Part shown: positions 9,265 through 16,553 of the stretch, piece after piece | Layout: every line of letters begins with the position of its first letter | Numbering within the stretch: position 1 is the stretch's first letter | Assembly (NCBI RefSeq): GCF_010731615.1 | Contig: NZ_AP022618.1 | Span: forward strand, 1,302,001-1,366,000 | Direction of reading: 5' to 3' | DNA: 64,000 bases | From: Mycolicibacterium insubricum | GTDB taxonomy: Bacteria > Actinomycetota > Actinomycetes > Mycobacteriales > Mycobacteriaceae | Translations under genes and position numbers: made by a program | The notes under the pieces: model-generated | Seen by the model: only the letters and a program-made list of their open reading frames with translations | What the model was told of the DNA's origin: nothing | Databases searched by the model: none

Positions 9265-9285
9265 GTGCTCTAAACCCACTCGAAA
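9265..9285 (+). repeat. 21-bp direct repeat, copy 2 (abuts endolysin ribosome binding site)
   Basis: This is an exact copy of 9200-9220. It runs into AGAAGG, the probable ribosome binding site of the endolysin gene at 9296. The arrangement could be a regulatory or RNA-processing element of late lysis expression. No known phage operator, such as an L5-type stoperator, is recognised in it. Confidence 0.85.
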
Positions 9286-9295
9286 AGAAGGTGCA

Positions 9296-10762
9296 ATGAC
9301 CGAGAAAGTTCTGCCCTACGACCGGGCTGTCGTCGGACAGGAGACCGGCTACTGGTGCGGCCCGGCCTCCACCCAGGTCGTCCTCGACTCCCGTGGCATC
9401 AAAGTCCCCGAGGCCACCCTGGCCGCGCAGATCGGCACCACCGTCGGCGGCACCAACCACATCGGCCTGATCGAGAACGTACTCGACCAGCGGGTGCCCG
9501 AGGCTCGCTACACCTCGGTGCAGATGCCCACAGACCCGCCCACCATGGGCCAGCGGGAAACACTGTGGCGCAACATCATGCGCAGCATCGACGCCGGATA
9601 CGGCGTCGTCATGAACTGGGTCGCCCCACCGAACAACTACCCGCGCGGCGTCAAAGGCAGTATCAGCCCGGCATACCGCGGCGGCACGGTCTACCACTAC
9701 GTCGCCGCCATGGGCTACGACGACGACCCCGCCTGCCGCGCCGTCTGGATCGCCGACTCCGGATTCCAGCCGCAGGGCTACTGGATATCGCTCGACCAGT
9801 GCGCCAGCCTGATCCCTCCGAAGGGCTACTGCTACGCCGACGTCGTCGCGACCGCACCCGAACCGTCCCCGCCGGCCAAGATCGACCCGGTCGCGGTGCT
9901 CTCCGAAGTCATGGGCGCAACCGTCAGCACCGACCGGTACCGCGCCCTGCTGCCCGCCGCGTCGAAATGCCTGGCCGACTGCGACTGCACCACCACCGAC
10001 CGCATCGCTATGTGGGCCGCCCAGCTCCGACACGAGGGCGGTGGGCTCAAGTACTTCACCGAGCTCTGGGGCCCCACCGCCGACCAGCTCACCTACCAGG
10101 GACGCATGGGAAACACCGCACCCGGCGACGGCTACCGCTTCCGCGGCCGCGGACCCCTTCAGGTAACCGGCAAGGACAACTACCGCGCGCTGTCGGAGTG
10201 GGCGGCGCTGAGTGGTCTGGTCCCGACTGCGACGTTCTTCGTCGACGACCCCGACCAGCTCGCCTCCGACCAGTACGGCTTCATCGGAGTCACCTGGTAC
10301 TGGACCCGCAACAACCTCAACCGATGGGCCGATGCCCGCGACATCGAGAACGCCAGCAAGGCCATCAACGCCCCGGGATGGATCGGAACAGATAAGCGCG
10401 CCAACGGCATCGACGCGCGGATCGCCTACTACCAGAACGCGTTGCGGATGGGGGATCGGCTGCTGGCTCTCGTCGCCACCTCAGCGCCCACCGAGCCGCC
10501 GGCCCCGACGCCCAAGCGGTTCCCTGACGACTGGACCGACCGCGAGCTACTGGTCGAGATCTTGCGGCAGCTCCGCGGCCCCACCCTGGCTGGCTGGCAG
10601 CAGCTCGACGGCCAGTCGCTCGTCGACGCCGTCGCGCAGCTGCGCGCCCAGGCCCTCGGCCCCGACCCCATCTCGGCACGCTCGGCCGTTGCTCAACTCC
10701 TCGACATCGAGGCCACCCGACCGGATGTCCTCACCGCGTACCTCAACCAGATCGGAGCCTGA
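9296..10762 (+). CDS. lysA: Modular endolysin (lysin A): peptidase C39-like plus GH19-like domains
   Basis: This 488-residue enzyme cleaves peptidoglycan during phage release. Residues 10-185 look like a C39-type cysteine peptidase, with Cys21 in WCGPAST, His134 in VYHYVAAMGYD and Asp154 in WIADSGF. Residues 200-385 resemble glycoside hydrolase family 19: Glu247 in LRHEGGGL and the motif RFRGRGPLQVTGKDNY at 281-296. The last 100 residues, beginning WTDRELLVEILRQLRG, form a probable cell-wall binding domain. The ATG has AGAAGG upstream. There is no signal peptide, so it should need the adjacent holin. The domain layout is typical of mycobacteriophage lysin A. Confidence 0.92.
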   Translation: MTEKVLPYDRAVVGQETGYWCGPASTQVVLDSRGIKVPEATLAAQIGTTVGGTNHIGLIENVLDQRVPEARYTSVQMPTDPPTMGQRETLWRNIMRSIDAGYGVVMNWVAPPNNYPRGVKGSISPAYRGGTVYHYVAAMGYDDDPACRAVWIADSGFQPQGYWISLDQCASLIPPKGYCYADVVATAPEPSPPAKIDPVAVLSEVMGATVSTDRYRALLPAASKCLADCDCTTTDRIAMWAAQLRHEGGGLKYFTELWGPTADQLTYQGRMGNTAPGDGYRFRGRGPLQVTGKDNYRALSEWAALSGLVPTATFFVDDPDQLASDQYGFIGVTWYWTRNNLNRWADARDIENASKAINAPGWIGTDKRANGIDARIAYYQNALRMGDRLLALVATSAPTEPPAPTPKRFPDDWTDRELLVEILRQLRGPTLAGWQQLDGQSLVDAVAQLRAQALGPDPISARSAVAQLLDIEATRPDVLTAYLNQIGA

Positions 10763-10765
10763 CCC

Positions 10766-11179
10766 ATGAACCCGAAGATCGCCCAGACGCTCTACATCGG
10801 CGGCACCGTCGTCACCGGCATCATCAGCATCGCCGCAATCTGGGGCGGCCTGTCCGCCGACACCGCCGCCGGTATCATCCAGGCCCTCACCGGCCTGCTG
10901 ACCCTCCTCGGCGGCACCGCCATCACCACCACCGCCGCGGTGCGCACCACCCGCCAACGCCAGGACGGCACCCTCGGCACGCCCGTCGACCAGATCCTGT
11001 CCGGCCTCGACAAGCTCAACGGCGCCAAGGCCACCGGCACCGCGATCGCCGAGCAGGCCACCGCCGACCTGGACAAGGTCACCCAGGCGGTCACCGGCGC
11101 GCTCGGCCAGGTCCCGGTGATCGGACCGACGGTCGGCGCGCTCACCCAACAGGTCATCGACGCCACCCGCCCACGATGA
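10766..11179 (+). CDS. Holin-like membrane protein
   Basis: This 137-residue protein starts three bases after the endolysin stop. It has two close hydrophobic segments, about residues 8-28 and 33-55, separated by a short turn (GGLSADTA), followed by a long soluble tail. Two membrane spans near the N-terminus right after lysin A is the usual form of mycobacteriophage holins, which make membrane lesions that let the endolysin reach the wall. Its stop overlaps the next start by ATGA. Confidence 0.75.
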   Translation: MNPKIAQTLYIGGTVVTGIISIAAIWGGLSADTAAGIIQALTGLLTLLGGTAITTTAAVRTTRQRQDGTLGTPVDQILSGLDKLNGAKATGTAIAEQATADLDKVTQAVTGALGQVPVIGPTVGALTQQVIDATRPR

Positions 11180-11343
11180 CCATCGAGCGGGTGGGGCCCA
11201 GCGTGATCCGCGCGCGGGTCGGCAAAGCCACAGTGTCCCTGTCGATCCCGACGGGGCAGATCGTGGCCCGCGCACCCGGCGGCGCGATCACTGACCTGCG
11301 GGCAGCGCTCAACGAGCTCGCCGTCGCGGAGCACCTGCGATGA
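11176..11343 (+). CDS. Small phage lysis-cassette protein (55 aa)
   Basis: This 55-codon frame starts at ATGA overlapping the holin stop, and its TGA overlaps the ATG of the next gene. It encodes a soluble basic N-terminal half (VGPSVIRARVGKATVSLSIP) and an Ala/Leu-rich C-terminal half. No family is recognised. Tight coupling on both sides within a consistent overlapping array supports its being translated. Confidence 0.6.
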   Translation: MTIERVGPSVIRARVGKATVSLSIPTGQIVARAPGGAITDLRAALNELAVAEHLR

Positions 11344-11783
11344 CCGGGCGCCGGTGGTTGCCCCGCCGCGGCACCTGGACCCCATTGCTGCCGATCCACA
11401 TGCGGCTGCTGGCTGTCGGAGTCGTCCCCCTGGTGCCGGCGTCCTACGGTGTTGACTTCCTGCTGCCTGGCCAGGATGACCAGGTCGGGCCCAGCTACAC
11501 CATCGTCGAGCAGGCCATGCCTATCCAAGCCTGGGGAATCCTCTGCCTGGCCGCCGGGCTCACCATGATCATCGGCTTCGCGATGCGCTGGCCACGCTGG
11601 GTCATCTCCGGATCGTGGCTTGCCGGCTCCGTACTGATCACCATCGCCGTCGGCCGGCTCGTCGCCGTTGTCCGCAAGCCGTGGTGGGACGGCATCTCCG
11701 GGCCGATCATCGTCGGCGCCGTCGCCATCGCCTGCTACGCCTTCGCCGTCGGATTCGACCAGCAACGCAAGGGGGACCGGTGA
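11340..11783 (+). CDS. Phage lysis-cassette membrane protein
   Basis: This 147-residue protein overlaps its upstream neighbour by ATGA. Four hydrophobic segments are visible, about residues 20-40, 62-82, 87-107 and 118-138, with short basic ends, so it is an inner-membrane protein. Mycobacteriophages often encode extra membrane proteins beside the holin that help time lysis or act as a second holin. No homologous family can be named with confidence. Confidence 0.65.
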   Translation: MTGRRWLPRRGTWTPLLPIHMRLLAVGVVPLVPASYGVDFLLPGQDDQVGPSYTIVEQAMPIQAWGILCLAAGLTMIIGFAMRWPRWVISGSWLAGSVLITIAVGRLVAVVRKPWWDGISGPIIVGAVAIACYAFAVGFDQQRKGDR

Positions 11784-12259
11784 ATGGGTGGAGCGCGATC
11801 CCGCCTGAAATCCCTTGGCTGATTTGGCTGCTCCTGTTCGTGTTCTTCGGGCCGATCGCCCTCGGATCCAAGGTCGCCGCACGCTGGCCGGGCGTCCTCG
11901 GGGCCTATGGCCGGTGGCGGCAAGCCCGCCGTCTGCGCGCCGCCGACGCCGACCGTGCCGATCGCAACGCCGCCCGTTTGGCGGCCCTGGAAATCGACAT
12001 GCGGGAAATGCAGACCACCCACGTCCGGCAGCTCGACGTGATGCAGGCCCAGCTCGACGCCCAGGCCGCCCAGTTGGAGGCCCAGGCCGCGACGATCGCG
12101 CAACTGCGCGTCGCCCAGGCCGCCACCGACGCCACCCTGACGGAGGTCAGCCAAAAGTTCTGGGACGCGATCGGCTACATCCGCCGGCTGGCGGACGCCC
12201 TGGCCCACCACGCCGAGGTCCCCGAACCCCCAGCGCGCCTCAAAGAGCTGCTGGGCTGA
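11780..12259 (+). CDS. Membrane-anchored coiled-coil protein of the lysis cassette
   Basis: Translation probably starts at GTG 11780, which overlaps the previous stop (GTGA) and gives 159 residues. Residues about 11-30 are a strongly hydrophobic anchor (WLIWLLLFVFFGPIALG). Residues about 45-125 are Ala/Gln/Asp/Arg rich with heptad-like spacing (QLDVMQAQLDAQAAQLEAQ), predicted to form a coiled coil. One N-terminal span plus a coiled coil is reminiscent of spanin-like or holin-regulating proteins, but this is only an analogy. Confidence 0.65.
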   Translation: MNGWSAIPPEIPWLIWLLLFVFFGPIALGSKVAARWPGVLGAYGRWRQARRLRAADADRADRNAARLAALEIDMREMQTTHVRQLDVMQAQLDAQAAQLEAQAATIAQLRVAQAATDATLTEVSQKFWDAIGYIRRLADALAHHAEVPEPPARLKELLG

Positions 12260-12262
12260 CCC

Positions 12263-12358
12263 GTGCACCCCGCCCAGCTCGCCATGTGCATCTTCGGGAT
12301 GGCCTGGTCGGCCGGCAGCATGCTCCTCGCCGCGGTGCTCGCGTACCGCAACCGCTGA
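12263..12358 (+). CDS. 31-residue putative membrane peptide
   Basis: A GTG-initiated frame three bases after the previous stop encodes a single hydrophobic span (CIFGMAWSAGSMLLAAVLAY) ending in RNR. It closes the lysis array immediately before the terminator. The size is minimal, so the call rests on its position, hydrophobic pattern and close spacing. It could be a chance frame. Confidence 0.4.
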   Translation: MHPAQLAMCIFGMAWSAGSMLLAAVLAYRNR

Positions 12359-12419
12359 CTACCGGCCGCTGGCGGGCCTACACCGGCGGGGCCGGCGCTA
12401 TCCGCTACCCTCGACCCCA

Positions 12420-12467
12420 CCGCCCCCGCGCCTGCCCACCCCCCGTGGCAGGACGGGGGCGGCTTTT
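12420..12467 (+). terminator. Intrinsic terminator after the lysis cassette
   Basis: A 9-bp perfect stem (CCGCCCCCG at 12420-12428, CGGGGGCGG at 12454-12462) encloses an inner CCTGCC/GGCAGG pairing and is followed by CTTTT. It ends the tail-lysis transcription unit and isolates the two genes that follow. Confidence 0.85.
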
Positions 12468-12560
12468 CGTCGTCGAATGCGCAGGCGGGGGTGGATGGTT
12501 TCGAGGCCAAGCCCAGCCCATAGGGTCTGAGATTCAGATTCTTGGGGAACGGGGGCAAAG

Positions 12561-13475
12561 GTGAGCGAAGCGACGGACGACCGCAAGATCATGGATACGG
12601 TCACACTCCGATTCGCCGCCGACGCGAACTCTGACCTGCACGAGCTGCGAGCCACCGACGTAGCGCAGGTACTGCAGGGACTCGCCGGCATCGTCGGGGA
12701 CTTCGACAAGGCCCACGTTTTCCACGACGAAGGCCCCGCCAACTCCGTCGTCTTCGTGCGTCCACCTCAAGAGGGTTCCTTCATCATCGAAGCGGTGCGC
12801 GTCGCGTCCGAGCACTGGGAAACGGTCAAGACGGTGGGCAAGTACGCCGGCCCGCCAACGATTGCCCAGGCCATCTGGTGGTCAACCAAGTCGATGCGAG
12901 CAGACGTCAAGAGCTTCCAACACCTCGAAAACGGCAACGTGAAAGTGGACTGGCAGGACAACACCTCCGAGGAGATCCCTGCGGCAGCCTGGGAGGAACT
13001 GAACAAGCGGAAGCGGCGCCGCAAGAAGCAGCTGCGGGAGATCATGGCACCGCTTGGTGATGCCCGGGTGACCGAATTGGATGTCAGCAGTCCGCCACCG
13101 CGCCGAGACGCCCTCCCCAGCGTGGCGCCGACGCAAGTTGTTCTCACCCGGGAGGACTATGACAGTGTCGCACCGACCGACGACATCGCCGAGCGGGCTG
13201 AAACCTTCGAGGTTTTGGCGCGGATGCAGACCATCGACTTCGCCGATTCGACCAAGTGGCGGGTGAAACCATCCGGCGGTCACGCGCGGAAAGCTGTGGT
13301 TGCCGACGCCGAATTTCTCAAGAAGGTCGCCAAAGGGTTAGCGATCAGCAACACCGATGTCTTCCGACTCCAGATCCGCGAGGATACGATCGTGAAGAAC
13401 GGTCGCACCCGCTCCAGCTGGACCGTTCTGAAGGTCGAAAGTCACAGGAGGACGGCAGGTGACGACGACGTATAG
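12561..13475 (+). CDS. Prophage accessory protein of unknown function
   Basis: This 304-residue protein has no recognised family. It starts at GTG 12561. Residues 10-110 look alpha/beta, with RATDVAQVLQGLAGIVGDF and EGSFIIEAVRVASEHWETV. A strongly basic tract, NKRKRRRKKQLR, occupies 148-159, and the C-terminal 80 residues are a separate small domain ending IVKNGRTRSSWTVLKVES. There is no signal peptide or membrane span. It lies between the lysis terminator and the attachment site, a usual place for genes expressed from the lysogen, such as superinfection exclusion or defence genes. It overlaps the next membrane-protein gene by 17 bases. Function cannot be assigned. Confidence 0.75.
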   Translation: MSEATDDRKIMDTVTLRFAADANSDLHELRATDVAQVLQGLAGIVGDFDKAHVFHDEGPANSVVFVRPPQEGSFIIEAVRVASEHWETVKTVGKYAGPPTIAQAIWWSTKSMRADVKSFQHLENGNVKVDWQDNTSEEIPAAAWEELNKRKRRRKKQLREIMAPLGDARVTELDVSSPPPRRDALPSVAPTQVVLTREDYDSVAPTDDIAERAETFEVLARMQTIDFADSTKWRVKPSGGHARKAVVADAEFLKKVAKGLAISNTDVFRLQIREDTIVKNGRTRSSWTVLKVESHRRTAGDDDV

Positions 13476-13668
13476 ACGCACATCGCGTCGCCGGCTGGAC
13501 CTTCCAAGCCTCGCGCTGACCATCATCGGTCTAGCCTTCGGCGCGCTGTCCTACCGTCTCGTCACCTACTCGGACATCAACGCTCTGGTGATGGTGCCAT
13601 CGGTTGTCGCCGTCACCGTCGGTGTCACCCACCTGTTCAAACGCGAAGCGCCTCGCGACGTAAACTGA
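13459..13668 (+). CDS. Small two-span membrane protein coupled to the upstream prophage gene
   Basis: This 69-residue protein begins at GTG 13459 with AGGAGG seven bases upstream, inside the end of the preceding gene. A basic N-terminus (TTYRRTSRRR) precedes two hydrophobic segments, about residues 15-33 and 38-58, then a charged tail (KREAPRDVN). The overlap and strong ribosome binding site imply co-expression and perhaps a complex with the 304-residue protein. A terminator follows directly. Confidence 0.7.
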   Translation: MTTTYRRTSRRRLDLPSLALTIIGLAFGALSYRLVTYSDINALVMVPSVVAVTVGVTHLFKREAPRDVN

Positions 13669-13677
13669 GGGCACCCA

Positions 13678-13705
13678 CCCCGGGCCCTCGTGGCCCGGGG
13701 TCTTT
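13678..13705 (+). terminator. Intrinsic terminator of the two-gene prophage cassette
   Basis: A perfect 9-bp stem, CCCCGGGCC at 13678-13686 and GGCCCGGGG at 13692-13700, encloses a 5-base loop and is followed by TCTTT. It ends the unit that starts after the lysis terminator. Confidence 0.85.
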
Positions 13706-13939
13706 CGTCGGCGTGCGAACCGTGCCGCGCGTATCGTTTGCTGGCTCGCAGATCGTGAGCAGGGCATCGTGTGCACAGAAGGTGCACAACTCGCGCCACC
13801 CGGCCCCGCTCGACTCACCCGAACGGTATGGAACGCGAGTGGACGTCTAGGTGCGATATCGCCAGTTCGGCGGGCGTTTCGCGGCAAAATGGCGCGGACA
13901 CTACCGAGCGCGGTGAACCGCCCGGGAACGGCCCGTTCG

Positions 13940-13993
13940 GGACTGTAAATCCGTCGGCGGAAGCCTACACAGGTTCGAATCCTGTACCTGCCA
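13940..13993 (+). pseudogene. Truncated tRNA-Tyr 3' end = prophage right attachment site
   Basis: The sequence contains a tRNA anticodon loop CTGTAAA (anticodon GTA, Tyr), a class II variable arm with stem GGC/GCC, a perfect T arm ACAGG-TTCGAAT-CCTGT at 13969-13985, and the 3' acceptor strand ACCTGCC plus A at 13986-13993. The anticodon stem pairs only for the three base pairs nearest the loop. No complementary 5' acceptor GGCAGGT exists upstream, although a CCGAGCG heptamer at 13904-13910 resembles a D-arm start. The gene is therefore a 3' remnant, as left when a phage integrates into a tRNA gene and carries away the 5' half. The rest of 13706-14063 holds no gene that I can see. Confidence 0.85.
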
Positions 13994-13999
13994 CACCTG

Positions 14000-14033
14000 G
14001 TCAGACCCCCTTTTATCGGGGGTCTGACTGCTT
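14000..14033 (+). terminator. Intrinsic terminator downstream of the tRNA-Tyr remnant
   Basis: A perfect 11-bp stem, GTCAGACCCCC at 14000-14010 and GGGGGTCTGAC at 14018-14028, encloses TTTTATC and is followed by TGCTTT. It was presumably the terminator of the original tRNA-Tyr gene and marks the chromosome side of the junction. Confidence 0.8.
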
Positions 14034-14063
14034 TCCGGCGCGGTCGGGCTCTAATCTGCCCCT

Positions 14064-14759
14064 ATGGCGCGACGGTTGCCGCCGCTGGCGGGGGTACTGC
14101 TTCTCGGTGCCCTGCTGTCCCCGGCCACCGCGCCGACGGCGGCCGCGCGCGTCGGGGTGGCCCCCGGGATGGAGATCGTGCTCGACGGCGGCGCCTCCTG
14201 CACGCTGGGCTTCCTGGCGGGAAACGACGCCGGCGACCGGCTGGGCGTCACCGCCGGCCACTGCGCCAAGGGGCCTGGCGAGCTGGTCTACAACCGCCAG
14301 GGATATCAGATCGGGCAGGTGGTCGCGCACCAGAGCGACGGGAACACCGTCGACGAGGGCCTCGGGATCACCCTCATCGTCCTCGAGGACGACGTCGAGA
14401 TCCCCGACGGGTTCTTCACCCGCTGGGCCACCCCGGCCAAGGGCGCCGTCGTGCACAAATACGGCAACACCACCCGCGACACCGACGGCACCGTGACCGA
14501 GGTCACCATCGACGCCGAGTACCCGCGGTATTCGGTGATGCGCTCCTCCCTGGTGGCCGACCACGGGGACAGCGGTTCGCCCTGGTACGGCGACTCCGAG
14601 GACGGCCCGGTGCTCTACGGCATCACCATCGGGCATTTCAGTTCGGCCGAGGATGCCTCGTATCGCGGCGCCTACGGCTTCCCGATCGGCCCGCTCGTCG
14701 ACTACGTCCGGGAGAGCGCAAACCGCTGGGGCGCCGGATTCACCCCGGCCGGGCACTGA
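14064..14759 (+). CDS. Secreted trypsin-like (S1 family) serine protease
   Basis: This 231-residue protein has an N-terminal signal peptide of about 28 residues ending in an Ala-rich cleavage region. The catalytic His66 lies in VTAGHC and Ser170 in ADHGDSGSPW. Asp97 in NTVDEGL is a candidate third triad residue, although the surrounding sequence differs from the usual DIAL pattern. It resembles secreted mycobacterial proteins of the Rv1815 type. It is the first chromosomal gene beyond the prophage junction. Substrates are unknown. Confidence 0.82.
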   Translation: MARRLPPLAGVLLLGALLSPATAPTAAARVGVAPGMEIVLDGGASCTLGFLAGNDAGDRLGVTAGHCAKGPGELVYNRQGYQIGQVVAHQSDGNTVDEGLGITLIVLEDDVEIPDGFFTRWATPAKGAVVHKYGNTTRDTDGTVTEVTIDAEYPRYSVMRSSLVADHGDSGSPWYGDSEDGPVLYGITIGHFSSAEDASYRGAYGFPIGPLVDYVRESANRWGAGFTPAGH

Positions 14760-14877
14760 CACGCCGCACTCGACACGCCCCGCGGCTACCGATCGGTACG
14801 CCAACCCGGCTACGATGAGCAAATAGCCGGGGGCCGCGTGGATCTCGTCGGTTCGAAATCACATTGGAGTTTGTGCT

Positions 14878-16146
14878 TTGCGTTCGCGTCGCCGTCTGTT
14901 CGGGGCCTGCCTCGCCGCCGTTTTCGCATTCCTGGCGGTGGCCGGCGGGGTACTGGTGACCTGGTTGCCGGACTGCCCCGGTCGCTGCCCGAACGTGGCC
15001 AACGCCAGTCATCCGGCGGCCATGGTGCTGCCGGCTCCCGAACCCGCCCGGATATCGGTGCTGCCCGCCCCCAAGTCCACGGGCGTCTCGCCGGCCGCCC
15101 CGGTCCGAGTGTCCGCCTACACGGGCCGGCTGACGTCGGTCAGCATGGTCAACGAATCCGGTACCGTCATCCCGGGCAGGCTGGCCGCCGACGGGCTCAG
15201 CTGGCGGCCCGACGAGCAGTTGGGCTACGGCCGGCTGTACACGATGACCATCTCCGCGCAGGGCCCCACCGGAGTGCCGAGTACCCAGACGGCGTCGTTC
15301 AGCACCGTCTCGCCGGACAACCAGGCCCAACTGTACCTCCGGATGTCGTCGGGCATCCCGATCGCCGACGGCGGCGTGTACGGCATCGGCGCCGTCATCT
15401 CGGCGCGCTTCGACGAACCGATCCGGGACCGCATCGCCGCCGAGTCCCGGATGAACGTGCGCACCACACCCCCGGTCAGCGGATCCTGGAACTGGATCGA
15501 CGACCAGACCGTGCACTGGCGCCCGGAGCGCTACTACGCCCCCGGCACCAGGGTCACCATCGACGCCCCGATGTACGGCGCGAGGCTGGGCAACGGCGTC
15601 TACGGAGCCCAGGACGAGAGCGTGTCGTTCGTGATCGGGGCCGCGCACCGGTCAGTCGCCGACGACAAGACCAAACAGATCAGCGTGTACGACGGGGACC
15701 GGCTGGTGCGCACCATGCCGACCTCGATGGGGATGGGCGGCACCGAGACCATCGGCAGCACCACCCTGTCGTTCTGGACGCCGCCCGGCATCTACAGCGT
15801 GCTGGACAAGGGCAACCCGGTGGTGATGGATTCCTCCACGTTCGGGCTGCCGGTCAACTCCCGGCTCGGCTACAAGCTGTCGATTCCCTGGGCGACTCGG
15901 ATCAGCACCGACGGCATTTATCTCCATCAGCTCAACGCGACGATCTGGGCGCAGGGCAGCCGGAACCTCTCGCACGGCTGCCTCAACCTCAGCGGCGAGA
16001 ACGCCGAGTGGTTCTTCAACTTCTCCCAGCCCGGCGACATCGTCGAGGTGGTCGGAACCGGTGGCCCCGGGCTGACGCTGCACCAGGGCGGGGACTGGAG
16101 CGTCCCCTACGCGGTCTGGCGTAAGGGCAGCGCGCTGGGCGTGTAG
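14878..16146 (+). CDS. L,D-transpeptidase (YkuD family) with Ig-like domains
   Basis: This 422-residue envelope protein makes 3-3 peptidoglycan cross-links, which dominate in mycobacteria. Translation is placed at TTG 14878 with GGAG about nine bases upstream. Residues 8-30 form a membrane anchor, followed by Cys residues (DCPGRCPN) and a Pro-rich linker. Two Ig-like domains follow at about 70-255. The catalytic domain ends in NLSHGCLNLS with Cys368 as nucleophile; a His is in IYLHQLNA. The C-terminal WRKGSAL segment is like that of LdtMt4/5-type enzymes. The exact paralogue cannot be fixed. Confidence 0.9.
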   Translation: MRSRRRLFGACLAAVFAFLAVAGGVLVTWLPDCPGRCPNVANASHPAAMVLPAPEPARISVLPAPKSTGVSPAAPVRVSAYTGRLTSVSMVNESGTVIPGRLAADGLSWRPDEQLGYGRLYTMTISAQGPTGVPSTQTASFSTVSPDNQAQLYLRMSSGIPIADGGVYGIGAVISARFDEPIRDRIAAESRMNVRTTPPVSGSWNWIDDQTVHWRPERYYAPGTRVTIDAPMYGARLGNGVYGAQDESVSFVIGAAHRSVADDKTKQISVYDGDRLVRTMPTSMGMGGTETIGSTTLSFWTPPGIYSVLDKGNPVVMDSSTFGLPVNSRLGYKLSIPWATRISTDGIYLHQLNATIWAQGSRNLSHGCLNLSGENAEWFFNFSQPGDIVEVVGTGGPGLTLHQGGDWSVPYAVWRKGSALGV

Positions 16147-16181
16147 CGCTCGCCGGATACCGCCGCGCGATTACGCGACGA

Positions 16182-16197
16182 TGTGATCCGCATCACA
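16182..16197. promoter_or_regulatory. Perfect CRP-type palindrome
   Basis: TGTGATCCGCATCACA matches the CRP consensus TGTGA-N6-TCACA exactly. It lies 45 bases upstream of the UsfY-family start at 16242. GGGTAT at 16215-16220, between site and gene, could be a -10 of a SigF-like promoter, but no matching -35 is clear. cAMP-responsive control of the downstream gene is inferred. Confidence 0.6.
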
Positions 16198-16241
16198 AAC
16201 AGGCGTAGAATTCGGGTATCCCCCTCGAAGGGAGGCGCGAA

Positions 16242-16553
16242 ATGAAGGGTGCCTATCGCGATCCGGTCGATCACGCCCGAACGACCCACCAGCACGCCGG
16301 GGAATCGCTCATCGACACGCTGTGGCTGCCCGGACTGCTGGCCGTAGCAATGTCGATCGTCTCGATCGCCGGGCTGATCGCGGCCGTCGGCTATCACCGG
16401 ATGGAGTTGCTACCGCCCATCGGATTGCTCACGCTCGCGTTGCTGATCACCGGGTTCGGTCTGATCAGCGCCGAGCATCATCGGGTCAACCGCGTCGAAC
16501 GACGGTGGAATGCCGAACATCCCGACCGTCGTTCGAGCTACTCGGTGCACTGA
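16242..16553 (+). CDS. UsfY-family membrane protein
   Basis: This 103-residue protein starts at an ATG with GGGAGG upstream. The N-terminus reads DPVDHARTTHQHAGESLIDT, closely like the UsfY protein encoded next to sigF in mycobacteria (DPVDHLRTT, AGESLID). Two hydrophobic spans follow at about 28-50 and 56-76. The C-terminus is a charged amphipathic segment (HHRVNRVERRWNAEHPDRR). UsfY has no established biochemical role. This copy is not beside sigF, so it is a paralogue or family member rather than the syntenic gene. Confidence 0.72.
   Translation: MKGAYRDPVDHARTTHQHAGESLIDTLWLPGLLAVAMSIVSIAGLIAAVGYHRMELLPPIGLLTLALLITGFGLISAEHHRVNRVERRWNAEHPDRRSSYSVH

Larger units (their letters stand above)
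1..13993. mobile_element. Right arm of an integrated prophage (left end outside window)
   Basis: A continuous run of co-oriented genes with 1 to 4 base overlaps encodes tail and fibre proteins, then an endolysin, a holin-like protein and membrane proteins, then a terminator and a two-gene cassette. It stops at a truncated tRNA-Tyr 3' end at 13940-13993, after which ordinary mycobacterial genes begin. The tail-to-lysis order matches the right arm of mycobacterial siphoviruses. Head genes, tape measure, integrase and repressor are not in the window and should lie to the left. No lysin B gene is seen here. The tail and lysis reading frames appear intact, so the element does not look decayed in this part. 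Confidence 0.9.

Noticed and set aside
13900..13993. Functional tRNA-Tyr gene at the junction
   Set aside because: The 3' half is tRNA-like, but the anticodon stem pairs only near the loop and no 5' acceptor strand pairs with ACCTGCC. It is scored as an attachment-site remnant.
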